From positions 37,593,994-37,657,993 of the forward strand of contig NC_092322.1 in NCBI RefSeq assembly GCF_036785885.1: 64,000 nt of DNA, given 5' to 3'. Below are positions 35,960 through 47,833 of the stretch, piece by piece (positions within the stretch are counted from its first letter, which is position 1; each line of letters opens with the position of its first letter). The notes beneath the pieces are model-generated. The model did no database searches. It was not told where the DNA came from and worked only from the letters and a program-made list of their open reading frames with translations. The stretch comes from Coffea arabica. Taxonomy: Eukaryota > Streptophyta > Magnoliopsida > Gentianales > Rubiaceae. Made by a program: the position numbers and the translations under genes.

Positions 35960-38900
35960 CTATAGTGCATCATCTAGTCTCACACTCCAATCTTTCCTAT
36001 CGGGTCGGACCATCTTTTCTAAAATTGATTTGATCTCTCGGTTCGATGCTTCCGCCTGACCATTTGTCTGAGGATGGTAGGATGTAGAGATTTTGTGCAA
36101 GACACCATATCTCCTAAAAATTGCAGCGATCGTTTTGTTGCAGAAATGAGTACCCCGATCACTTACAATTGCTCGCGGCATCCCAAAGCGGACAAAAATA
36201 TTAGACTTAATGAATTCTGCAACCACTTTGGAATCATTAGTGCGGGTGGCCTTTGCTTCTACCCACTTCGAAACATAATCTACAGCAAGCAATATATACA
36301 AAAAATCAAAGGACGAAGGAAAAGGACCCATAAAATCAATGCCCCAAACGTCAAAAATTTCAATAAAAATCATTGGGGTTTGAGTCATTTGATCCCTACG
36401 AGAGATATTACCCACTCTTTGACACTTATCACAGGACTTACAAAATGAGTAGGCGTCCTTGAATAGGGTTGGCCAATAGAATCCACTCTCTAGCACCTTA
36501 CGAGCCGTTCTCTTCGGTCCAAAGTGACCTCCACATGCAAAAGAGTGACAATAGGCTAGAATAGATTGAAATTCAGCTTCACTTACACATCTACGGATGA
36601 TTTGATCGGCACCCCGCTTCCAGAGATAAGGATCATCCCAAATGTAGAACTTTGCATCGCTCCTCAACTTGTCTCTCTTCGCCTTAGGCCATCCGGTAGG
36701 AAATTTGTCAGTGGCTAGAAAATTAACAATATCTGCATACCAAGGCAAAGATGAATTAATAGAAAATAAATGCTCCTCGGGGAATGCTTCTCTCAATGGG
36801 ATGTCATCTTTGACGACTTGTACTCGACTCAAGTGATCTGCTACCAGATTTTCCGCCCCTTTCAATCGCGGTTTTGCCTCTTTTTTTGTCAACAGATACC
36901 GCAAAGCTGCATGATCAGAAAAAATAATAACTTTAGCACCAAGTAAATAAGACTGAAATTTCTCTAAGGCAAAAACAACTGCTAAAAGCTCCTTTTCGGT
37001 GGTTGAATAGTTCAATTGAGCTCCATTCAAGGCTCGAGATGCGTAGTAGATAGCATGAGCTGCCTTTCCTACTCTTTGACCCAATACCGCACCCACTGCA
37101 TAGTCGCTGGCGTCACACATGATCTCGAATGGGAGGTTCCAGTCAGGGGGTTGGATAATAGGTGAGGTGGTCAATAACTCCTTTAACTTATTGAATGCCC
37201 CCTTACATGTTTCATCAAATTCGAAGGATACATCATTTTGCAAAAGTTGGAACAAGGGTGCTCCAATTTTCGAGAAGTCCTTGATGAACCTTCTATAGAA
37301 ACCTGCGTGATCCAAGAAGGAACGAACTTCCCGCACACTTGCGGGGTAAGGTAAAGTAGATATAACATCTATTTTTACCTTATCAACCTCAATACCTGTA
37401 GATGATACAACATGACCCAAAACTATCCCGTGTTCAACCATAAAATGACATTTTTCCCAATTAAGCACGAGATTAGTTTCTATACACCTTACTAAGATCA
37501 ATTTCAGGTTATCTAGACAGTTTTCAAAACTTTCACCATATACACTGAAATCGTCCATGAAAACCTCAATAATTTTCTCAACATATTCTGAAAAGATACT
37601 TACCATGCATCTTTGGAAGGTAGCAGGTGCATTACACAATCCAAATGGCATCCTTCGGTATGCAAATGTTCCAAATGGGCAGGTGAAAGTAGTCTTCTCT
37701 TGGTCCTCGGGTGCGATGGCAATTTGAAAATAACCTGAAAATCCATCCAAGAAACAATAGTAAGCTCGACATGCTAATCGCTCCACCATTTGGTCAATGA
37801 AAGGGAGGGGGAAATGGTCTTTTTTCGTGACGGCATTTAGCTTTCGGTAATCGATACACTGTCGCCATCCGGTGGGCTTTCGAATTGATACGAGCTCACC
37901 CTCTTGGTTTGATTCCACTGTCACCCCTGCCTTCTTCGGGACCACCTGTACTGGACTTACCCACGGGCTATCTGATATTGCAAATATAATTCCAACGTCC
38001 AGCAGTTTTAAAATCTTTTTCTTTACGACCTCCATCATGAGAGGATTTAATCTCCGTTGAGCTTGCCGTACGGGTTTAGCATTCTCCTCGAATCGAATTC
38101 GGTGCATACACACCGCAGGACTAATTCCCTTGATATCGGCGATGGTCCATCCTATCGCCTGTTTATGTTCCCTGAGAACTCGAAGTAGTCTATCTTCTTG
38201 AATCTTTGATAAACCCGCGGAGATGATCACTGGAAGTGTCTCCCCTTCACCCAAGTATGCATACTTCAGGTGTTTCGGCAGCGGTTTCAGTTCCAAGACA
38301 GGTGCCTGCACCACAGATGGAAGTAACCTTTTGTGAGGTTCAGGTATAAAAATGAGTGCGAGGTCATACCTTGTCTTCGTGGTTGGTAACGTTTGCAACG
38401 ATCCAATCACGCATTTAAACTCTTCACTCAACTCTACTCCAGAGGTCGTTTCGGACTCGAAGTGCCTGGTCAGAACGACCTCTAGCTCATCCCTGCCTTC
38501 AATTTCAAAAACCTCCTGTATAGCAGGGTCAATAACATTTACCGAGAAAACAGAGCCAACATTTGAATCGGATGGATATTTCATGGTCTCAAAGATGTTA
38601 AAGTGAACAATCTCACCATCAAATTCCATAGACAAAGTACCCTTATTAACATCAATTTTGGTTCGGGCTGTGCTCAAAAAGGGTCTACCTAACAACAAAG
38701 GTGACGGATCACGGGAGTGTTCATCCTCCATGTCGAGCACATAAAAATCAGCTGGAAAAACCAATTCATTAATTTTTACAAAAACATCTTCAATCAACCC
38801 GTCAGGGTATGCATTGGTCCTGTCAGCTAGTTGGATTATTATTCCAGTTTCTTTCAAAGGGCCTAAATTCAAAGAAGCATAAATAGATTTCGCCATGACA

Positions 38901-39670
38901 TTAATCGATGCTCCTAGATCTAACATGGCCTTTCCAATCAAAGTATTACCTATCCTACAAGGAATAGTAAACATACCTGGATCTCCGCATTTTGGTGGAA
39001 GTTTCCTTTGTAGAATTGCTGAAACATTCTCCCCAACTATAACTCGTTCATCCCCCTTCAACCGCTTGCGATTGGCACACAGGTCCCTCAAAAATTTTGC
39101 GTACCTGGATATTTGTTTAATCGCATCCAGTAGGGGTATGTTGATCTCCACCTTGCGAAAGATCTCGAGGACCTCTTTTTCCTTGTCTTGCTTCTTTGAT
39201 TTCTCTAACCTGCTAGGAAAGGGAGGTGGATTAGTTTTAGTTGTAGGAATTGGGTTCGAGGGTACCTTTGCATTTTTGTTGTCTGTGCCCTCCTCTTCCA
39301 ATTCTTTCTCAATCCGTTCCTCGTCCTTGTCTTTAGGAATCACCGGTTCGGGTCCTTGAACTTCCTTGCCACTCCTTAAGGTCATTGCACTTACATTCTT
39401 TGGATTTGCCTCAGGTTGAGATGGCAATTTTCCTTGAACTTGGGACTCCAAACGGTTGATTGTTATAGCCATTTGATTCATTTGATTTTGCAATGATTGC
39501 ACCTGTCCCAGTTGATTTCTCATGCTTTGCAGGTCTGAATCCGTCTTTTGTTGATTAGCAAGTAAATGCTTCATCATCTCTTCCATGGACGGACTTGAGT
39601 TTGAAGGGGGTGGTGGTGGTGGTGGCCGATTATGGTACTGCTGTTGGTGTCCTTGCTGTTTATTTGGCAC
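35960..39670 (-). CDS. element B gag C-terminus, protease, RT, RNase H and integrase (1236 codons open)
   Basis: Long minus-strand frame. It opens in the Pro-rich gag tail. The protease site DLGASINV is near residue 251 and [17 protein letters not shown] near 327. The RT has [58 protein letters not shown] and the catalytic FMDD. RNase H has [17 protein letters not shown] and [11 protein letters not shown]. The integrase has the HHCC zinc region, [21 protein letters not shown] and [12 protein letters not shown]. Compared with element A, 17 residues are missing in frame at the end of RNase H (junction near 36860, where A reads [13 protein letters not shown]), which probably impairs that domain. 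The frame ends at a TAG at 35957-35959. It is a transposon gene, not a host gene. Confidence 0.93.
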   Translation of the reverse strand: MPNKQQGHQQQYHNRPPPPPPPSNSSPSMEEMMKHLLANQQKTDSDLQSMRNQLGQVQSLQNQMNQMAITINRLESQVQGKLPSQPEANPKNVSAMTLRSGKEVQGPEPVIPKDKDEERIEKELEEEGTDNKNAKVPSNPIPTTKTNPPPFPSRLEKSKKQDKEKEVLEIFRKVEINIPLLDAIKQISRYAKFLRDLCANRKRLKGDERVIVGENVSAILQRKLPPKCGDPGMFTIPCRIGNTLIGKAMLDLGASINVMAKSIYASLNLGPLKETGIIIQLADRTNAYPDGLIEDVFVKINELVFPADFYVLDMEDEHSRDPSPLLLGRPFLSTARTKIDVNKGTLSMEFDGEIVHFNIFETMKYPSDSNVGSVFSVNVIDPAIQEVFEIEGRDELEVVLTRHFESETTSGVELSEEFKCVIGSLQTLPTTKTRYDLALIFIPEPHKRLLPSVVQAPVLELKPLPKHLKYAYLGEGETLPVIISAGLSKIQEDRLLRVLREHKQAIGWTIADIKGISPAVCMHRIRFEENAKPVRQAQRRLNPLMMEVVKKKILKLLDVGIIFAISDSPWVSPVQVVPKKAGVTVESNQEGELVSIRKPTGWRQCIDYRKLNAVTKKDHFPLPFIDQMVERLACRAYYCFLDGFSGYFQIAIAPEDQEKTTFTCPFGTFAYRRMPFGLCNAPATFQRCMVSIFSEYVEKIIEVFMDDFSVYGESFENCLDNLKLILVRCIETNLVLNWEKCHFMVEHGIVLGHVVSSTGIEVDKVKIDVISTLPYPASVREVRSFLDHAGFYRRFIKDFSKIGAPLFQLLQNDVSFEFDETCKGAFNKLKELLTTSPIIQPPDWNLPFEIMCDASDYAVGAVLGQRVGKAAHAIYYASRALNGAQLNYSTTEKELLAVVFALEKFQSYLLGAKVIIFSDHAALRYLLTKKEAKPRLKGAENLVADHLSRVQVVKDDIPLREAFPEEHLFSINSSLPWYADIVNFLATDKFPTGWPKAKRDKLRSDAKFYIWDDPYLWKRGADQIIRRCVSEAEFQSILAYCHSFACGGHFGPKRTARKVLESGFYWPTLFKDAYSFCKSCDKCQRVGNISRRDQMTQTPMIFIEIFDVWGIDFMGPFPSSFDFLYILLAVDYVSKWVEAKATRTNDSKVVAEFIKSNIFVRFGMPRAIVSDRGTHFCNKTIAAIFRRYGVLHKISTSYHPQTNGQAEASNREIKSILEKMVRPDRKDWSVRLDDAL

Positions 39671-39718
39671 AAATTTAAACTGCCTATTTCCTCCATAGCT
39701 AAGGTTGGGGTGATCCCT

Positions 39719-40822
39719 CTAACCAGGATTGTAGGTGTTTGAGTACGGGTCGTACTGTTTTCTTGGCGCGGGCACGTGGCCAGCCATGTTCACCTGTTCT
39801 GCCGTTTCTTCTTGAACCAGTGGACACATTTCCGTAGGATGACCCACGGCAGTGCACACCCCACACACTTTGACTTGTGAAGCACTCCCCACAGCTAATT
39901 GTCTTACGAAAGATGTTAATTCGGAGATCTGCTGTTGGATAGAGGACGTTTCCACCTCATTCACCCTACGCGTCGGGATGTCCTCTCTTGAACCAAACTG
40001 CTGTGAGTTCTCAGCCATCCCTTCAATCAACTCCCATGCTCCTCGAGGGGTTTTGTTCACCAACGCCCCTCCACTTGCAGCATCGATTATGCTTCTGTCC
40101 CTGAAAAGCAACCCCTCATAGAAATATTGAATAAGCAGTTGCTCACTTATCTGATGCTGAGGGCATTTGGTGCACAGTTTCTTAAATCTCTCCCAGTACT
40201 CATAGAGAGACTCGCTAGGGTGTTGTTTGATACCACATATCTCTTTCCTTAGGCTCGCAACTCGAGACGCCGGAAAGTACTTGTCCAGAAATTTTTTCTT
40301 CAATTGGTCCCACGTGGTGATACTACCAGGCGGTGGGTAGTAGAGCCAGTCTTTTGCGGAGTCTTTCAAAGAGAAGGGGAAGGCCCTCATCTTTATTTGC
40401 TCTTCTGTAATTCCCGGGGGTTTCATACTGTTGCAAACGACGTCGAACTCTTGCAAGTGCTTGTAGGGCTCCTCACCTGGTAGACCATGGAAAGATGGCA
40501 AGAGATGAATTAGACCATATTTTAGTTCAAAGGGAGTGTCATCATTTAAATTTGGAAAAGTAATGCACAAGGGCTGCTGATTTAAATCAGGAGCAGCCAA
40601 CTCCCTTAGTGTTCGTGCATTTGCCATAGTGACTTCCTCTTGGTCTGAATCACTCGAATTGTCACCAGACAAATTTGTCGGCTCAACCTCTGGATCAAGT
40701 CCCTGAGGTGCAATACCGTATTGCTCTTCTCTAAGCCGCCTGGTTTCTTTCCTCGTTCTACGCGCGGTCTTCTCTACTTTAGGGTCGAAAATTAATTCGC
40801 CTGTACGAGAAGAACGAGGCAT
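39719..40822 (-). CDS. element B gag (367 codons, ends at a premature TAG)
   Basis: ATG at 40822 (MPRSSRTGELIF) lies about 70 bases inside the primer site. An acidic N-terminus is followed by the Retrotrans_gag core (AFPFSLKDSAKDWLYYPP, WERFKKLCTKCPQHQ) and a CCHC knuckle CGVCTAVGHPTEMCP near residue 320. The frame stops at TNPG-type residues (TYNPG) with TAG, where element A has TGG and continues [11 protein letters not shown]. Past that stop the same frame runs straight into the 1236-codon frame, so the two were one Gag-Pol gene until recently. Gag packages the element RNA. Confidence 0.92.
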   Translation of the reverse strand: MPRSSRTGELIFDPKVEKTARRTRKETRRLREEQYGIAPQGLDPEVEPTNLSGDNSSDSDQEEVTMANARTLRELAAPDLNQQPLCITFPNLNDDTPFELKYGLIHLLPSFHGLPGEEPYKHLQEFDVVCNSMKPPGITEEQIKMRAFPFSLKDSAKDWLYYPPPGSITTWDQLKKKFLDKYFPASRVASLRKEICGIKQHPSESLYEYWERFKKLCTKCPQHQISEQLLIQYFYEGLLFRDRSIIDAASGGALVNKTPRGAWELIEGMAENSQQFGSREDIPTRRVNEVETSSIQQQISELTSFVRQLAVGSASQVKVCGVCTAVGHPTEMCPLVQEETAEQVNMAGHVPAPRKQYDPYSNTYNPG

Positions 40823-40889
40823 AAACTAGAAAAATACCAGAAAATTAGAACAAAAATGAACTTAAAAAGAAACAAATAATTAACGCTAG

Positions 40890-40907
40890 TCCCCGGCAAC
40901 GGCGCCA
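40890..40907 (-). promoter_or_regulatory. primer binding site of element B (tRNA-Asp type)
   Basis: Minus strand TGGCGCCGTTGCCGGGGA, five bases from the 5' LTR, complementary to the plant tRNA-Asp 3' end including CCA. Confidence 0.9.
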
Positions 40908-40912
40908 AAAAT

Positions 40913-42468
40913 TGACAGGTGTCGTGCCTGTGCAATAATAAATACCTGCTTAAGAAAAATAAATTTTCTGTGTATAGTAGTAAGCAGGGTCGAATCCACA
41001 GGGAGTGGAAAAAAATTTGATTCTTTTTAAATTCGAGACACGGGGGATTTTTATCAGATAAAACTAAAAATAAATAATTAAATAATTTAACTAAAAATAA
41101 ATAAATAATTAACACGAATGTAAATGGCAATTAAATAAATAATAAATAAATTCTAGCCAAGAATACAACTACGCAGACACAGTCCATTCATCCGATCATT
41201 GATGCAAAGAAAGTTCACTTAATTTAATTAATAGGTTAGTTATAGTCGCCGATAATCTCTAACGACCAGCTTTTCCTTAATTTATTGATAACCAAGGTAC
41301 GACCATTGATTACCCCTAACCAGGAAATACTCCTAGGTACGACCGTAGGAATTAATTTCCTAATTGTATTAAAAACTAGAAAAGCCTAACCCAAATTAAT
41401 AACACGCTACGAGGGTTATTTAAATCAGATTGCATGTTCCCCTAGTATGTGAAAATACTAATTGTCGCTAATATTAACCAACTAAACAATTACGGATTTA
41501 ATTGATTAATTTGACAAGAGATTAATAAGTTAAATTGCACATCGGGCCCTTGATATCCAATTAACAAAATAATCCCATGGAAATTAAAATAGAAAACATG
41601 CAAATATTAATAAATTAAGGAACACGTAAAATTAATTAGATCTCACAGATATTTGGGACTGCGTCTTCGCATTGATCCTTGACTAGAGGAGAAAATTAGC
41701 CACGCCTCATAAGAAAATTCCCACGCAATTCAATTGAATTCATAGACATAAATAACTAACTAAGAATTTAGGAAGAAACTTGAGTCTCGGTAGACTCTTT
41801 TAAGAAAAGTTGCACACCACACAACAAGAGAAGGAAGAACTCCTCCTCTGAAAATCAAAAACTACCTCTATCCTCCTACGGAGCTTCTCTGGAGAGAAAA
41901 CTAAAACTAGTATAATGGCTTATGCCATCGTCCGATATATATAAGGCAAGCCTTTAGTCTTCATAGCTTTTTCATAGTCTTTTCTCCTTGAGCCCACTAA
42001 TCTAGTGCCTTCTTATTTTATTGGAGCACTAGTCTCTTAAGGGACTAGCTACGTAGGAAGCAATTGGAAAGCTACAATCATCAAAGCCAACATCTTGGCT
42101 AATGACTAATGAGTATATCTCCCACAATAAGGACAAACTTTCTACGCGGTCCCCGTTAGATAATGAAAGAAAACATCATCCCAATTAATTCCAGCACAAT
42201 CATCAATTCCTCTGCAATTATCAAAACGGAGGAGTCCACTATAATCATCAATTCCAGCACAAATACACCCGTGGAACCTAGCTTGTATTTTCTTTAGAAA
42301 CTTTCCACGTGTGGAGTATTTGTTGTAATAAAATCTCTCTTTTCTGCTTCACTTCCTGAAATTGAGTTCAAATGCCAAATATAAGTACATGTTAACAATT
42401 AAAATAATATTTGGCATGGAAACAGGGAAAAATTAACAATAAAATTACTAACAATTAACACCCTATCA
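40913..42468 (-). repeat. 5' LTR of element B
   Basis: 1556-bp LTR. A TATA-like CTTATATATATC is readable on the minus strand at 41935-41944 and may drive transcription. Confidence 0.96.
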
Positions 42469-42473
42469 CCCAC

Positions 42474-44600
42474 CTTATCTCACTATTTTTATGCAGATGA
42501 TATCATTCTTTTCTGTCAAATAGACTCCACTTCTATCCAATCAGTTAAGTCTGTGCTTGATGAATTTTGTCTTAGGTCTAGACTCACCATCAACTTGGAT
42601 AAATAAAAAATCATGTTTTCTACTAATACATCCCCTGAAGCCAAAAATCTCATCTCCAGCCTCTTAAATACCAACCCTATTGATGACCTGGGTTCCTACC
42701 CTTGGTGTCCCCCTTAACCTTTCACAAAAACAAAAACGGAACTACGAATTCATCTTAGACAAAGTCTTTTCAAAACTGCAGGGCTGGAAAGCAGAGCTCC
42801 TATCATTTGCTAGCAGGAGAACAATTATCCAACAATCTTTTATTGCTATACCATCTTACTACACCAAATGTTTGTCTATCCCTTAGTTCATCTAGCAAGA
42901 AATAGACAAAGCACAAAGGAGCTTCCTTGGGGCTCCGCTTTTAAGAAGAAAAAACTCCATCTTGTCAATTGGTGCTCTGTCGCCCAGTCAAAGCACCTGG
43001 GAGGGCTTGGATTGAAACAGATAGCTTTGTTCAACAAGGCTGCCAAAGAGAGCAATATGTCTTAGGTTAAAGTTCTTAGGCATAGCTATGTGGATGTACA
43101 CCTGATTACAGCCAATAGAAACCTACAGTTAAAACACTCAAGAGGTGCAGTCAACAATGAAAGCCTCCTCATGGGAATTGAAACATTTAATAAAGGAATT
43201 ATTTGGACCATCAACAGTGCCCAAACTGTGAGAATTTGGGAGGATAGATGGCTAAAATCTAGCACTCTCAGAAGCTAGATTCATGGTCCTCTCAATAAGA
43301 GGAAGCCTTAAAAGTCTCCTCTCTTCTCTAACTCCTTCTCCTAGGATCCTAGTGCCATCTCATTCCCTCTACCAGCTCAAATCTTAGAAGAAATTAGAGC
43401 TACCCCAAGGCAAGGACTCTCCTCTAACCAAGACATCATCCGATGGGGTTACTCAAACAATGGTGAATTCTTGTCCAAAACTTCTTATCTTGCATGCTGC
43501 ATAGAAAAAACTAGGCAACTAGCCTCCTCTAACAATCTCTCCTACCAATAGGTCTAGAAAACTGTTGCTCTCTCAAAAGTCAAACATCTCTTTTGGCTTG
43601 CCAATCTTGAAAGACTCCCCTCAAAAGATCTTCTTATCTACTGTAAAATCTTGACAGATCCTTTATGCCCTTCTTGTACCTTTAATCATGAAAGCACTGA
43701 ACATGTCCTAAGGACTTGTATTGTGGCTAGCATCTTTTGGTCCAGAATCTCCTTACCACTATGGTTGAATCGCCAAAACACTAGCTTCCAGGATTGGCTG
43801 AAAACAGGTTGCTTCTCCAATATCACCTCCCTCTAGAACTCTAACCCTTGGGGTACCATCTTTAGTTTTGGATGCTGGAGCTTGTGGAAGACCCGCAATG
43901 CAAAAAATCTTCCAACCAACTTCCCAACCCTTGGATGCTACCAAGAAGTGCTTAATTCATTCTCATGAATTCTACCTACTTGGCCCAACATCACATAGGA
44001 GCGTTCCATGTCATGAAAAATACATCAGATGGATCCCTCCAGCAACATCTTGGGCCAAACTTAACATTGATGGATTGGTTACTACATCCAATATTGAAGC
44101 AAGAGGCGTCATAGGAAACTCAAATGGCTGCTGGATAGCTGGCTTTACCAGAAACCTGGGGCCATGCTCAGTCCCTCTTGCTAAATGTTGGGCTCTAAGA
44201 GATGGCCTTCAATTGGCCAATGACCTCAACATTCCCTATCTCAAAATTGAGCTCGACTTTATGCTAATTGCTTCCCTCCTTAAATCTAATTCTCCTGATA
44301 CTCATGAACTGTCCCCTATTCTTCATGATTGCAAATGCTGTTGACTACACTCCACAAGGCATGTTTCTACCATAATTTCCATGAAACAAACAAGTGTCCA
44401 AACATGCTGGCCAAATGGAGAGGGGGCAGTGAGATTTAATTGCTAGTTTTGATCATTGTCCTATTTTTGTTCTCCCATTTCTTTTGGATGATCTAAGGGG
44501 TGTTACGACACCAAGGATGACTGTACTAAACTAAACTTATGTTGTAGACTATTTTATTTTCTTTGAGTGCACCTTCAATTACCCTAAAAAGGGGGGCTTT
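42474..44600 (+). pseudogene. L1-type LINE, 3' part (RT palm, zinc-binding and RNase H domains)
   Basis: The sequence resumes right after the CCCAC duplication with the catalytic YADD box (FYADDIILF). It continues through SVLDEFCLRSRLTINLDK, KLQGWKAELLSFASRRTII, and GGLGLKQIALFNKA. A zinc-binding RT module follows (PLCPSCTFNHESTEHVLRTC). A plant-type RNase H domain at about 44030-44340 reads AKLNIDGLVTTSNIEARGVIGN and ALRDGLQLANDLNIPYLKIELD. Several in-frame stops and small shifts break it. RNase H at the C-terminus is usual for plant L1 elements. The 3' end is placed near 44600 (ACCCTAAAAAGGGGGG); a clear poly(A) tail and duplication are not visible. Confidence 0.88.
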
Positions 44601-44892
44601 ATATACCAAACTATTTTATTAAGAGGATCGGTGTTACAAAATAAACTTTTGGTTAACTTGGAACCAATGCAGCTGCCAGAAAACCTAGTCGAACAGAGAG
44701 AATTTTGTAATTAGTATCCAAATTCTTCTTCTGTATTATTGAACGAACAGTGTTAGGATCCCCATTTACAAGTTAATTAAAATCATACTGTCTTTTTCAA
44801 CTTTCATGATTCCTTTTTGCTAAAATCCAAATTTTGCCCTGTAAAAAAAAGTTGTGATGATAAAATCCAATATGTAAATGTAGTTTGGCATA

Positions 44893-44919
44893 TATACATA
44901 CATACATACATACATACAT
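44893..44919. repeat. (TACA)n microsatellite
   Basis: About six TACA units. Confidence 0.9.
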
Positions 44920-44926
44920 GTATATT

Positions 44927-44976
44927 GGCATATCAATGAGTTGGATCTGGAGGCATATCAATGAGTTGGATCTTTT
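44927..44976. repeat. 25-bp direct tandem duplication
   Basis: GGCATATCAATGAGTTGGAT with the next few bases occurs twice in immediate succession. Confidence 0.9.
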
Positions 44977-45162
44977 CCAGATCCAACCCAGAACTAATAT
45001 ATTTGGATAAGATTTAGATTTAATTTCTCAAATCTAAACCCTATTCAGACCCAAACCCTGTACGGGAGTCATGGGTCTGGCCAAGATCTAGTTTTCTATA
45101 ATCCATATCTAAATTCAAATCCATACTAGAATCTACACAAACCGATGTATATATAATCAAAC

Positions 45163-45186
45163 AATATATATATATATATATATATT
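45163..45186. repeat. (TA)n microsatellite
   Basis: Uninterrupted TA run of about twelve units. Confidence 0.9.
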
Positions 45187-45327
45187 GGTAAATTTATAAA
45201 ATAATCTAATATTCTATAGCCATTAGATCGAATAGAGTAAGGTTTCATGATTGTTTTTTTTTTTTTCAAACTAATCCTAGTTTTCAAACTAAGCTGGAGT
45301 CTCGTTAAATTATTTGCTTCAATCTGG

Positions 45328-45800
45328 TTAATTCAACATCAACATCATCAGCCATCCCATAGCAGCATTACGTGCCCTCCAAATATGATAAATCGTTACC
45401 AAAAAAACAAGCTTTTTGAATTGCTGCACAAAAGTCTCACCAGTCCAATGTTTGGATACCCACTGAAACTCCCCCTCCAGCTTGCCAATCCCTCTAAATG
45501 CCACATGCATTTTCTGAGCCTTCTCCCAAATCTTGTGTAAAGTTTTGCACATAAAAAATAGGTGATCAATGCTCTCTTCAGCTGCAGAGCATAGTGCATA
45601 ATCAGTTGACTCCACTGCCATACACCAATTCTTTAATCTATCTCGAGTATTCAACTTTCTTTTGCATATCAGCCACAACATAAATGCAAGTCTAGGAATA
45701 AATTTTTTTGGCATACCAATCGATGCCAGTACACTCTCAGCCCTTGCTCCCTCAATTTCCCCATTGCTGTTTTCACCGACAAAACTCTTGAGGCGCTAGC
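45328..45800 (-). pseudogene. second LINE fragment, zinc-binding RT module
   Basis: The minus strand reads IPRLAFMLWLICKRKLNTRDRLKNW, then CSAAEESIDHLFFMCKTLHKIWEKA and IYHIWRARNAA. This matches the zf-RVT domain that follows RT in plant LINEs (P-x-x-F-x-W-L, RL-T-RDRL-W, ES-HLFF-C-IW). Upstream on the same strand (to about 45800) a diverged REQGLRVYWHRLVW continues the domain. It is in opposite orientation to the LINE at 42.5-44.6 kb and is a separate, truncated copy. Confidence 0.8.
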
Positions 45801-45859
45801 TGTCCACTAAACATGATCTAGCTGCCCACGTAGAGGAACAAATTCTTGAGGAGTTGCAT

Positions 45860-46525
45860 CCAAAAGTTGTTTTACCTCTTTAGTGAATCATGAATCTTGT
45901 ATTTTGCAACCGAAGCTATTGGTTGGACCTCAGTTAAGCACAAAAAGAATTAGAGAAGCATATATGTTGGGATGAATGTGAAGTCAACCATTTGCACCTT
46001 GTTAACTCAAGCTCAATTGCCCATTGATCATACGAGTGGCAAGATCATGGATGCATTATCAGATGTGTCCCTACCAATGCTGTCCATATTGGCCAGTTGT
46101 GATCATATCCAGCTATCATGGATTATATTTTGAATCTTGTTGTATAACAACCTTATTTAAACTCTTTTAGTGCAATATTTCAATACCTTTCTAATACGCT
46201 CTATGCCTCCTAATTGCACAACCATGAATACATATACATTGTTTACCATGGAATATCCATCACCATTTCAGCAATATATACATTGTATACCATTGAACAT
46301 CCACAACCATTTCAACAAATTATGAACCGGGCAATAACTAGGCGACTTTGGATGTTCTGACCGAGCATCACATGGTGTTCACCTCCTAGTTCCGAATAAC
46401 TGGACAATGCCTTGTTTTTGTAGTATTATGATATGATTCTTTAGTGGAAGTTTGTTTCTCAAAAGGGCTTAGTGCTTTTTATTAGAGATGTTTAAATGGG
46501 TGATTCGGACGAGTTTAGACAAGTT
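45860..46525. other. unassigned spacer with short tandem duplication
   Basis: No gene seen. Positions 46229-46319 hold two imperfect copies of about 46 bp (ATACATTGTWTACCATKGAA). About 95 bp at 46388-46485 recurs at 48645-48745. Confidence 0.45.
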
Positions 46526-46529
46526 GTTG

Positions 46530-47833
46530 GGTGTCAAACCAGCAAAAAAATTCTAATTTAAAAATATAATTCGAATATAGCGTTGAGTAGAGTCATATTC
46601 ATGGGGATTGGGTAATTTATTTTTTTAGAGAACAATAAATAAAAAAGGAGAATTGGTAGGAAATTAATCTAATTAATCAAATTAAACAAAGACAAAAATA
46701 CAAAATTAAATAAAGCTAAACTAATAAAAGACAAATCTCTAGTCAAAATATTAATCTTGACTTTTGGTTCATTTTACTGATCATTGATACAAAGATAAAA
46801 TCAATTATTTATAAATAAACTGGTTATAGTTGTCAACAAACTCTAATAACTTATCTCTTCTTACTAGCTCAATAACCACAATAACCCCTGTGATTATTTT
46901 CTTTGCCAATTAAGCAACCTTCAGTAAGTTCTTAGGGTTTAACCTATTGAAAGTATTAATTATTAGAGAAGGTACCAGTTCTAACCAACAAACTCACAAG
47001 TTTGTTTTTAAATTAGATTATATATTCTTGTGACATATATTTGAAAGTTTCTACTACAATCAAACTATATTACTCACCATAAACACTAAATCTACCAAAC
47101 AATTATGGATTTGATATTTTAGATGGCAATAGATTATTCCAACAATTAAATAGGGGCCAATTGTTTAATTATGCAAAACAATCATCTTAAGAACGAACAG
47201 AAAATATATAAATACTTATAAATAAATAAAACAAATAAAACAAATTAGATTTTATAGTTTTCGTTGAACCAAAACTTCAATTATCATCTGACTAGGAAAA
47301 GAGTTCAGCCACTAAAAGCCAAAGAATATTCGTTCCCTATTCTCTATCTAAAGAAAAGCATTTGACCCTCCCTAGTATACTCACGTCTTTTTCTATAACT
47401 AGAAGGATTAGAATCCTTTTTCAACTATAATACTAATACTCCTAAAACTAATAAAAAGGAATCTGAATATATTATTCCTAAATTAACGAATAATTTTCAA
47501 CTCCAAAAAGTAAATCACATTGCTTTCTAATCAATAACTGAATAATCAAGTAGGGTTAGGGAGATCTCAGGTTCGAAACCTCTTACTTATACTTAAAAAC
47601 ATTGTAGAGTCCATTTCAAATCATGTGACATTCGGACTTCTCAATAGATTAAGACGTGATCGTGTCTTACAGAGTAAAGTCTTCTAGAATTTTCAATTTT
47701 AATTCACTTTTATTCTCTTTTTGCCACAAATTTCTAGAAACAATACCAAAAATCAAATATGAGTAGAATCTAATAATTAACACCATATTTTAGCAAAGTT
47801 AAGATGAATATTAACAAATAAAATGGATATAGG
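46530..47833 (-). repeat. diverged solo LTR of the Athila group
   Basis: The stretch aligns along its length with the LTRs of A and B. Shared blocks are GATCATTGATRCAAAG, CTRGTTATAGTYG, AACAATTAYGGATTTGAT, GGGGCCAATTGTTTAAT and ATGAGTAGAATCTAATAATTAACA. No gag, pol, primer site or second LTR adjoins it, so it is a solo LTR left by recombination or a truncated copy. Orientation is as in A and B. Ends are approximate. Confidence 0.7.

Larger units (their letters stand above)
30835..42468 (-). mobile_element. Athila-lineage Ty3/gypsy LTR retrotransposon, element B (young, nearly intact)
   Basis: An 11.6-kb minus-strand element with 1556-bp LTRs (30835-32390 and 40913-42468) that begin TGACAG and end CTATCA. 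CCCAC is duplicated at 30830-30834 and 42469-42473, inside the LINE. The LTRs differ at only about fifteen positions by eye. The internal region encodes gag, protease, RT, RNase H and integrase with two in-frame TAG codons. The 3' noncoding region has polypurine/hairpin modules and a GA-rich tract but no env-like frame. It belongs to the same family group as element A, with the same gene order, primer site and 3' modules, but its LTR sequence is clearly distinct. Confidence 0.96.

Noticed and set aside
47545-47600. B-box-like GGTTCGAAACC
   Set aside because: Lies inside the diverged solo LTR with no A box, tail or duplication; at most a SINE scrap.
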